6,451 bases of DNA from Solimonas sp040377605 (lineage in GTDB: Bacteria > Pseudomonadota > Gammaproteobacteria > Nevskiales > Nevskiaceae), in NCBI GenBank assembly GCA_040377605.1, contig JBEIOK010000153.1, positions 1 through 6,451 of the forward strand, given 5' to 3'. Shown here piece after piece: positions 1 through 4,977 of this stretch; the stretch's first letter is position 1; every line of letters begins with the position of its first letter. The position numbers were made by a program, and so were the translations under genes. The notes below the pieces were generated by a model. The model was not told where the DNA came from. It ran no database searches and worked only from the letters and a program-made list of their open reading frames with translations.

Positions 1-499
1 CGACATGATCGCCTTCTACGTCGTGTTCGAAGGCATCTTCTTCTACGTGGGCTTCGTGCAGCTGCTCAGCTTCGGCCGCCGCAACAAGATGGTCGGCGTC
101 TCCGAGCAGATCCAGTACATCATGCGCGACGAAGCGATGCATATGAACTTCGGCATCGACGTGATCAACCAGATCAAGGTCGAGAACCCGCACCTGTGGA
201 CCGCCGCGTTCCAGGAGGACGCGCTGCGCATGATCAAGGAAGCCACCGAGCTCGAGATCAAGTACGCGCACGACACCATGCCCCGCGGCGTGCTCGGCCT
301 CAACGCCAGCATGTTCAACGAGTACATGAAGTTCATCGCCAACCGCCGCTGCGCGCAGATCGGCCTCAAGCAGCTCTACCCGGGCGCCGAGAACCCGTTC
401 CCGTGGATGAGCGAGGTCATGGACCTGAAGAAGGAGAAGAACTTCTTCGAGACGCGCGTGACGGAGTACCAGACGGGTGGCGCGCTGAGCTGGGATTGA
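1..499 (+). CDS. nrdB: Class I ribonucleotide reductase small (beta) subunit, 3' part only
   Basis: This is the C-terminal part of the R2 subunit that houses the diiron-tyrosyl radical and, with NrdA, reduces ribonucleotides to deoxyribonucleotides in the cytoplasm. The 5' end lies outside the window; the first whole codon begins at position 2. Counting from the Met at position 5, the sequence shows a metal-ligand Glu in VVFEG (residue 9) and the RDEAMH motif with ligand Glu43 and His46. The 34-residue spacing between the two Glu residues equals that of E. coli NrdB Glu204/Glu238, with the His at 241. The radical Tyr and the earlier ligands would be upstream of the window. The tail contains MDLKKEKNFFETRV, a conserved Tyr in EYQTGG, and ends GGALSWD, a flexible C-terminus that in this family docks onto NrdA. 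The family call is firm. nrdA is probably upstream, but that is not visible. Confidence 0.96.
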   Translation, partial: DMIAFYVVFEGIFFYVGFVQLLSFGRRNKMVGVSEQIQYIMRDEAMHMNFGIDVINQIKVENPHLWTAAFQEDALRMIKEATELEIKYAHDTMPRGVLGLNASMFNEYMKFIANRRCAQIGLKQLYPGAENPFPWMSEVMDLKKEKNFFETRVTEYQTGGALSWD

Positions 500-540
500 A
501 ACACGCCACACGCGCCGACGCTGGGCGCAGTGATCCCCCG

Positions 541-564
541 AAAGCCCCTCTCCGGAGGGGCTTT
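541..564 (+). terminator. Hairpin terminator of nrdB
   Basis: A perfect 10-bp inverted repeat (AAAGCCCCTC / GAGGGGCTTT) encloses a 4-base TCCG loop, a member of the stable UNCG tetraloop class. It lies 41 bp after the nrdB stop codon. The T run is short (three T in the stem end, then CTGCG), so termination is probably efficient because of the stem rather than the tract. It should insulate nrdB from the kinase gene that follows. Confidence 0.85.
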
Positions 565-607
565 CTGCGTTACCGAGCAGCGAAACCGCGCCCCGCATGA
601 CGATCGC

Positions 608-636
608 TTGGTGTCGGGGAAGCGAATTTCTACAAT
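608..636 (+). promoter_or_regulatory. Sigma70-like promoter of the tandem kinase gene
   Basis: TTGGTG (608-613, 3 of 6 matches to the -35 consensus) and TACAAT (631-636, 5 of 6 matches to the -10) are separated by exactly 17 bp. The expected transcription start is near 643. This falls inside the longest possible version of the downstream frame (ATG at 597) and argues that translation starts later, at GTG 642 or ATG 648, with almost no leader. It is placed just after the nrdB terminator, as expected for a separate transcription unit. This is a sequence-motif prediction only. Confidence 0.5.
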
Positions 637-647
637 GCCTCGTGCGC

Positions 648-2900
648 ATGCGTCGGAACAAGTCCCCTGGCTGGGCCGCGGAAACGCTGGACCGTGCCCT
701 GTGGCAGTCCTCGGCACTGGGGCTCGCAGCCTGGCAGCTCATGACCGGACTGCTGGTCGCCTGGCGCACCCCGGAGTACGGAGCGCTGCTGATGCTGCTG
801 CACCTCGGACTCGCGGTTCTGGGGGTAGCGCTCGCACGGTCGCGCCGTGACCCAGGCCCCAGGGTGCTGTTTTTCAGTGCCCTGTTTGCGCTGCTGGTCG
901 TAGAGCTCACGCTGACCCAGGACGCCCTGGCCGTCACGGTGCTGTGCATGACCTTCGTGGTCACCGCCACTCCCTTTCTCGTGCTGGGGTGGGGATTCGC
1001 CTCCGCAGTGTCAGGCACGGCGGTGGTGGGAGCGGTCTGGCTCTCGCTGCTCGACGGCTCCAGCCCTCGAATCGCGCTGGCACTGTCGATCCCCGTGGTC
1101 TGTTACTCCGTGGCTGCGTTCAGCATCAGCACGTTTCTCCGGCGATTTGCCGATGACGTCGACGAGGCAGACGAGGCCGCCCTGCGGGAGCACCGCCAGC
1201 TGGTCTCGGAACGTGCCGCGGCACGCGCGGCGGCCGAGTTCTCACGCACCTTGCACGACACGGTCGTCAACACGCTGGCGGCCATCGCGACGGGCGGGCG
1301 GGCCGTGGCGGACGCCCAGCGGGTGCGGCGTCGATGCGCCCAGGACGTGGCCTCAATCCTGGCACTGTCGACCCCCGATGCGGGCGCGGACGAGGGCATC
1401 GAAGCGGTCGGCTCCGGGCTGTCGCTTTCAATCGAGTGGACCGGCGCCGATCCCGCCACGCGCCAGGACTGGATCGCCGGGCTGTCCTCCGAACGACGCT
1501 CGGCGCTGAGAGGCGTCATCAAGGAGCTGCTCCTCAATATCGAGAAACATGCCGGCACCGAACAGGTCGCCATCGATGTGCGGGCAACGGAGGGCTCCAT
1601 CGAGGTGACGGTTGCCGACAACGGCATCGGCTTCGTGTCCCGCCCGGATGGTCGCGGACTGAGCGAATCCGTGTATCGACGCGCGACCGAGGTCGGCCTC
1701 GACGTGCGGATCGCCTCGGTGCCGGGCCGTGGCACGCGGGCGACCGTGCGCTGTCCGGATGGCACCCATCCCGGCAGCGAGAGCCTGCCCGGGACGTTTG
1801 ACCTCGCGCGCAGCGCGGACAGCATCCGGCGCACGGGCACGTGGGTCTGGTGTATCGGTGTCTGCATCGCCAGTCTGATCAGTGGCGCCGTGGGGACGCC
1901 GACGCCCGCCACTTTCGCGTCCGGCGGCCTCGTCGCGCTGATGGCCTTGTGGGCCTGGCGTGCCTGCAGGCACGGCCGCCGCCTCCCGGCCTGGCTTGAG
2001 CGGCTCGTGGTTGCGGCGGTTCCCGTCGCGTTCGTCCTGGGCTTCGTCGGGGCGACCTTCAACGGCGGCGATCCCATCTTCTGGCAGGCGATCGGACTGA
2101 CACCGCTGCTCGTGATCTTGCTGAACACCGCGCGATCCTGGATTCCGGTGGCGGCTGCCGCAGCCGCGCTCGCCATCGCAGCCGGCATGACGGCGGGGTG
2201 GGTCCGGAGCTTCGCCCCGGATGCGGCTGCCATCGCCATCGCCCATGCCAGCATCGAGCTCGTGCAGCTGAGCGTCTGGCTGATCTTCGTGAAAATTCTG
2301 AATGACATCACCGCTCACTCGAATGCCTCGCGGATGCGGGCCCTGCGCGACGCCGCAGACCGGGCCGCGCTCGCCGGCGCATCACGTGCAAAGGAGCGCT
2401 GGCGAGACGCGCAGTTGCAGCAGGCACTTGAGCTGCTCCGCGACATCGCCGACGGAAAATGCTCCGCCACGGATCCCGCGGTCCAGGCGAGGGCGAGCCT
2501 GGAAGAACACTCCCTGCGACAACTGCTGCTGCTGAGCCCCGAGCTGATTCGCCTGGGACCCTGGCTCGCCCGGTGCATCGGCCAGAGCCGGACGAACGAT
2601 GTCCGGTTGACGATTCGGGCAGGTGACGTGGATCTGCCCGATGACGCGGCCGCCCGAAAGCTCGGCCATGCACTGGTGCAGGTGCTGAACACGGCGGCGC
2701 CAGGGGCCGACGTTATTTTCGGCTGCTTTCCCAGGCGTTCTGCGCCCGCCTTCACGGTCGTGGGGCCCAGCGGCTTCGGTCATCGTGCAGCGGCGGCGCT
2801 CCACGGCGAGTGCGCAACACGGGTGACCTCGTTGCCCTCCCAGGATTTGCTGGAGATTGATCTCGATCATCCCCCGCGTGACCAGCTATATCCTGCATGA
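648..2900 (+). CDS. Membrane sensor histidine kinase with a second, degenerate kinase half
   Basis: Predicted inner-membrane two-component kinase of 750 residues from ATG 648. A frame open from ATG 597 would give 767 residues, but the promoter at 608-636 argues against it, and no ribosome-binding site is seen before either ATG. Half 1: about six hydrophobic segments (roughly residues 17-165), then a DHp helix with phospho-acceptor His203 in SRTLHDTVVNTL, followed by VRRRCAQD. Next comes a HATPase domain with N-box Asn297 in KELLLNIEKHA, G1 Asp324 in DNGIG, and GRGL near 335. Half 2: about six more hydrophobic segments (397-555), then a helical region ending LELLRDIADG...DPAVQARASLEE (near 590-620). 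The tail (from about 665) is HATPase-sized but lacks a recognisable N-box and the G1 Asp. Half 1 looks catalytically competent and half 2 looks like a pseudokinase. The style of both halves (LHDTVVNTL, VRRRC, DPAVQAR) recalls actinobacterial NarL-partner kinases. No response regulator is adjacent, so the partner and signal are unknown. Confidence 0.8.
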   Translation: MRRNKSPGWAAETLDRALWQSSALGLAAWQLMTGLLVAWRTPEYGALLMLLHLGLAVLGVALARSRRDPGPRVLFFSALFALLVVELTLTQDALAVTVLCMTFVVTATPFLVLGWGFASAVSGTAVVGAVWLSLLDGSSPRIALALSIPVVCYSVAAFSISTFLRRFADDVDEADEAALREHRQLVSERAAARAAAEFSRTLHDTVVNTLAAIATGGRAVADAQRVRRRCAQDVASILALSTPDAGADEGIEAVGSGLSLSIEWTGADPATRQDWIAGLSSERRSALRGVIKELLLNIEKHAGTEQVAIDVRATEGSIEVTVADNGIGFVSRPDGRGLSESVYRRATEVGLDVRIASVPGRGTRATVRCPDGTHPGSESLPGTFDLARSADSIRRTGTWVWCIGVCIASLISGAVGTPTPATFASGGLVALMALWAWRACRHGRRLPAWLERLVVAAVPVAFVLGFVGATFNGGDPIFWQAIGLTPLLVILLNTARSWIPVAAAAAALAIAAGMTAGWVRSFAPDAAAIAIAHASIELVQLSVWLIFVKILNDITAHSNASRMRALRDAADRAALAGASRAKERWRDAQLQQALELLRDIADGKCSATDPAVQARASLEEHSLRQLLLLSPELIRLGPWLARCIGQSRTNDVRLTIRAGDVDLPDDAAARKLGHALVQVLNTAAPGADVIFGCFPRRSAPAFTVVGPSGFGHRAAAALHGECATRVTSLPSQDLLEIDLDHPPRDQLYPA

Positions 2901-2925
2901 GCGGCGGCCCGCAAGGCCGCCGCTC
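2899..2925. terminator. GC-rich hairpin between convergent genes
   Basis: A perfect 11-bp inverted repeat (GAGCGGCGGCC / GGCCGCCGCTC) surrounds a 5-base loop, CGCAA. Its left arm begins inside the TGA stop codon of the tandem kinase gene. The hairpin ends 18 bp before the stop codon of the convergent minus-strand gene. Neither strand has a T run after it, so it is not a textbook intrinsic terminator. Its position suggests a shared, bidirectional 3'-end structure that stops transcription or protects both mRNAs. Confidence 0.6.
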
Positions 2926-2943
2926 GTGACACTGTAGGCTGGC

Positions 2944-3426
2944 TCAGCCGGCGTTGGTTGCCGCCGCACCAGGCTGCGGCTTGAACAGCACCTCGAAGTG
3001 CTCGATGTGCTCGATGGCGAAGCCGTTGTCGACCGGCACCTTGACGTATCGGTGCGTCAGCTCGCAGGCACCCGTCGGCTCGATCTTCTGGTGGGCAAAG
3101 ATCCAGCGGCCGCGCTGCTCGACCGTCGCGCAGACCACCCGCCGACCCTCGGCATCAAACACCACTTCGGCGCGCTCGCGGTCATAGCTCAGGCCGGGCA
3201 CCGCCACCTGGTGGTAGTCCGTGCTTTCGCTGGTGCTGTAGTACATCTCGACTTCCACCCACGCCCGGCCCAGTTCGTCGTTGATGCCGAATCGCTTCGA
3301 CTTCGAGGCTTCGGCTGCGCCGGTCGGGGTGTTGAAGATGCGCGTGGCGTCACCCGCCGCGGTGGCGGCGGGCACTGCCGCGGCCAGGCTCAGGGCCAGA
3401 ACCATCGGGGTCAATCGGGGAAACAT
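2944..3426 (-). CDS. Exported protein of unknown function, two cysteines
   Basis: I do not recognise the family. The 160-residue product starts with a classical Sec signal peptide: Arg4, a hydrophobic core (about 6-20) and an Ala-rich cleavage region, likely after ATAA (residue 24). The mature part of about 136 residues is polar, rich in aromatic residues and probably mostly beta strand. It has exactly two cysteines (Cys99 in RVVCATVEQ and Cys121 in TGACELT), well placed for one periplasmic disulfide. There is no lipobox and no further membrane segment. The start is supported by a GGAG ribosome-binding site 8 bases upstream (3435-3438). It lies 62 bp downstream of the NTF2-like gene on the same strand with no terminator or clear promoter between, so the two are probably co-transcribed. 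A periplasmic or secreted location is well supported; any enzymatic role would be a guess. Confidence 0.8.
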   Translation of the reverse strand: MFPRLTPMVLALSLAAAVPAATAAGDATRIFNTPTGAAEASKSKRFGINDELGRAWVEVEMYYSTSESTDYHQVAVPGLSYDRERAEVVFDAEGRRVVCATVEQRGRWIFAHQKIEPTGACELTHRYVKVPVDNGFAIEHIEHFEVLFKPQPGAAATNAG

Positions 3427-3434
3427 GGCGTGTA

Positions 3435-3438
3435 CTCC
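3435..3438 (-). promoter_or_regulatory. Ribosome-binding site of the two-cysteine exported protein
   Basis: GGAG on the minus strand, 8 bases before the ATG at 3426. It fixes the start codon and places the signal peptide at the very N-terminus. Confidence 0.75.
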
Positions 3439-3488
3439 GGTCAGTGTGAAAAATGGATGCGTGGCACGAAGGGCGGTCGGCAGCGGCG

Positions 3489-4094
3489 TTACTTGCTGAC
3501 CGGCAGCGACGAGTGGTGCAGCACGATGCGCAGTGCGCCCTTGTCATCGCGGACATAGCCCCAGGTCTTGTCCACCGTGGTGACGGTGCCGCTCTTGTCG
3601 GTGAGCATCACGTTGCCCATCGACAGCGCGGTGTCGCCATGCAGCTGCAGCGCGACATTCCTGACCTCCACCGAGCGCCAGCCGCGCAGGGCAAAGCCCT
3701 TGTCGTCCGGGAAGTGCTTGTTGTCGCCGACAAAGTAGGCGAGCGCGCCCTCCCGGGTCGTGCGGAAGGTTTGCGGCGCGGTGGTCAGCGTGGGCTTGAA
3801 CAGCACCGGACCATACTGATAGCCATAGGCGGCATCGAGCACCGCAGCCGCGGTCGCCTTGGCTTTCGCGAGGCCGGCCGTTTCGTAGTCCTTCGAGATC
3901 TGCACGAGGGCTTCGCCCCAGGCGCGTTGAGCGGCGAGCACCTCGGCTTCCGTGATCTGGTGCATCACCACGGGGGCGGGCGCACCGACGTGCTTGGCAA
4001 CCGCACCTTGGGCCAGCGCCGCCTGGGAAAGGCCCAGACCGCCCGCCAGGGCGATCCCCAGAGCCAGGGGGCGAGTAGGAAGTGACTTCAGCAT
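3489..4094 (-). CDS. Periplasmic NTF2/SnoaL-like protein
   Basis: The 201-residue product has a signal peptide (MLKSLPTRPLAL..., cleavage likely after ALA at residue 28). The frame stays open further upstream, but ATG 4094 is chosen because it puts the signal peptide first and has GGAG 6 bases before it. The mature protein has an N-terminal helical stretch (ITEAEVLAAQRAWGEALVQIS, about 47-67). It then has a body resembling the NTF2-like cone fold, ending KTWGYVRDDKG-LRIVLHHSSLP. The closing HHSS (193-196) after an 'x-I-V' strand is typical of the SnoaL-like/CaMKII-association-domain branch of the NTF2 superfamily. From memory, close relatives in other proteobacteria sometimes carry the label phosphoribosyl-AMP cyclohydrolase. 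I see no basis for that, since the protein is exported and lacks the metal-binding motifs of HisI. A ligand-binding or small enzymatic role in the periplasm is plausible but unproven. It is the first gene of a probable two-gene minus-strand operon and is divergent from the GAF-LuxR gene. Confidence 0.82.
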   Translation of the reverse strand: MLKSLPTRPLALGIALAGGLGLSQAALAQGAVAKHVGAPAPVVMHQITEAEVLAAQRAWGEALVQISKDYETAGLAKAKATAAAVLDAAYGYQYGPVLFKPTLTTAPQTFRTTREGALAYFVGDNKHFPDDKGFALRGWRSVEVRNVALQLHGDTALSMGNVMLTDKSGTVTTVDKTWGYVRDDKGALRIVLHHSSLPVSK

Positions 4095-4100
4095 CGGCGT

Positions 4101-4104
4101 CTCC
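4101..4104 (-). promoter_or_regulatory. Ribosome-binding site deciding the start of the NTF2-like gene
   Basis: GGAG on the minus strand (within CCTGGAG), 6 bases before ATG 4094. It favours this internal ATG over the upstream in-frame ATGs at 4217, 4205 and 4181, which would add up to 41 residues ahead of the signal peptide and use the regulatory region as coding sequence. Confidence 0.75.
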
Positions 4105-4176
4105 AGGTAAGTGTTCAGTCCGGTAGTGGACGGGATGCATTCTTCCGGTCGGGGGGCTTGCCTGAGTCGGCCTGTC

Positions 4177-4196
4177 GGCATAGTGTGTAATATGCC
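4177..4196. promoter_or_regulatory. Inverted repeat, candidate operator 1
   Basis: GGCATA (4177-4182) and TATGCC (4191-4196) are perfect inverted 6-bp arms around an 8-bp spacer, 20 bp in total. This is the size and symmetry of sites bound by LuxR-type HTH dimers. It lies in the divergent intergenic region, 20 bp before the GAF-LuxR start codon. It overlaps TAATAT (4188-4193), a possible -10 element of that gene with no convincing -35. Which protein binds here is not shown by the sequence; autoregulation by the adjacent regulator is the simplest guess. Confidence 0.45.
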
Positions 4197-4207
4197 ATAA
4201 GACATAT
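4190..4207. promoter_or_regulatory. Overlapping inverted repeat, candidate operator 2
   Basis: ATATG (4190-4194) and CATAT (4203-4207) are inverted 5-bp arms, again with an 8-bp spacer. They share the TATG half-site with the neighbouring 20-bp palindrome. A third, tight palindrome TATG-C-CATA (4191-4199) sits inside. The repeated use of a TATG/CATA half-site with the same spacing in a small AT-rich patch suggests cooperative or competing dimer binding, but short AT-rich palindromes can also arise by chance. Confidence 0.35.
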
Positions 4208-4215
4208 CGCTTCCC

Positions 4216-4977
4216 ATGACTCAATCTTCGGTTTCATCGGCCCGCGCCCTGCGAGGCCAGCTCCGGAACGCCGAGAGCGACGCGGGGCGGCTGCGCCTGC
4301 TGGAGGCAGCGGCGACGGCGCTGGCGGAGGACAGCAGCGCGAAGAGCGCGCTGACGACGGCACTGACGCAGGCCGTGCAGTTTCTTGCCGCCGATTGCGG
4401 GCTGGTCCTCAGCCAGGAAGGCGGTGCCCTGACGGTGCAGGCCGCGCATGGCGATGTGCTGCCGGTCGGGGCGCGCATTCCGGTCGGCGGCGTCTTTGCC
4501 GCCGTGCTCCGCCCCCCGATGCAGCCGAGTTTGCGGGCGGACATCGAAAGCCGGCTCCGCGTGGGCCAGCGCCCGGGGGTCGCGGTCGAACTGTTGCTGC
4601 CGCTGCGATGGGCAGGCAAGGCGACCGGCATCCTCGCATTGATGAGCGAGCACCATCGCATCGCGCCCTCGAACGCCGACCTGCGGACGCTGGAAGGATT
4701 CTCCACCCTGATCGCCAGTGTCTTGCAGACCCCGGCCGGGGCCCGGCCGCGCGCGCAGCGCCGCGAAGCAACGGCCACCCTCGCCCGGCTGACGCCCCGC
4801 GAGCAGCAGGTGTTTGCGCTGTTGCCCCGGGGACTGAGCAACGCCGAGATCGCGTCGCAGCTCGGCATCGCCACCGGCACGGCCAAGATCCATATCGAGC
4901 GCATCCTGCACAAGCTCGGCGTGCAGGACCGCACGCAGGCGGCCGTGCGCGCAACGGAATGGGGACTGCGCACATGA
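4216..4977 (+). CDS. GAF-domain LuxR-family transcriptional regulator without receiver
   Basis: Predicted cytoplasmic DNA-binding regulator of 253 residues. Residues about 10-60 are helical, and about 45-172 form a GAF-like sensory domain (FLAADCGLVLSQEGG..., LLLPLRWAGKATGILALMSE). It has one cysteine (Cys61), so an Fe-S or multi-Cys redox site is unlikely. A linker rich in Arg/Ala (175-190) leads to a LuxR/GerE helix-turn-helix (190-253). The HTH shows LTPREQQVFALLPRGLSNAE, then IASQLGI and the recognition-helix region GTAKIHIERILHKLGV. There is no N-terminal receiver domain, so it is not an ordinary NarL-type response regulator; the signal probably enters through the GAF domain or another protein. 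The ATG at 4216 has no clear ribosome-binding site and would have a very short leader. The gene overlaps the following kinase gene by ATGA, indicating translational coupling. Confidence 0.88.
   Translation: MTQSSVSSARALRGQLRNAESDAGRLRLLEAAATALAEDSSAKSALTTALTQAVQFLAADCGLVLSQEGGALTVQAAHGDVLPVGARIPVGGVFAAVLRPPMQPSLRADIESRLRVGQRPGVAVELLLPLRWAGKATGILALMSEHHRIAPSNADLRTLEGFSTLIASVLQTPAGARPRAQRREATATLARLTPREQQVFALLPRGLSNAEIASQLGIATGTAKIHIERILHKLGVQDRTQAAVRATEWGLRT
4961..4965 (+). promoter_or_regulatory. Ribosome-binding site of the CHASE3 kinase inside the luxR-type gene
   Basis: GGGGA lies 8 bases before the kinase ATG at 4974 and within the last codons of the GAF-LuxR gene. Together with the ATGA stop/start overlap it supports coupled translation and fixes the kinase start. 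Confidence 0.55.

Noticed and set aside
597..647. Upstream ATG (597) as the start of the tandem kinase
   Set aside because: No ribosome-binding site, and a good -35/-10 pair (608-636) lies downstream of it; the extra 17 residues look non-coding in style.
1103..2311. 402-codon minus-strand open frame inside the tandem kinase gene
   Set aside because: The composition is Ser/Arg/Ala/Thr-rich without any domain, and it is antisense to clear kinase motifs (LHDTVVNTL, DNGIG).
3427..3488. Separate promoter between the two exported-protein genes
   Set aside because: No -10/-35 pair of useful quality is visible in these 62 bp; co-transcription is the simpler reading.
3453..4085. Plus-strand open frame opposite the NTF2-like gene
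   Set aside because: The minus-strand reading has a signal peptide, a ribosome-binding site and a family-like C-terminus; the plus-strand reading has none of these.
4095..4217. N-terminal extension of the NTF2-like protein from ATG 4217
   Set aside because: It would put 41 residues before an otherwise normal signal peptide and run through the palindromic divergent promoter; ATG 4094 has a good ribosome-binding site.
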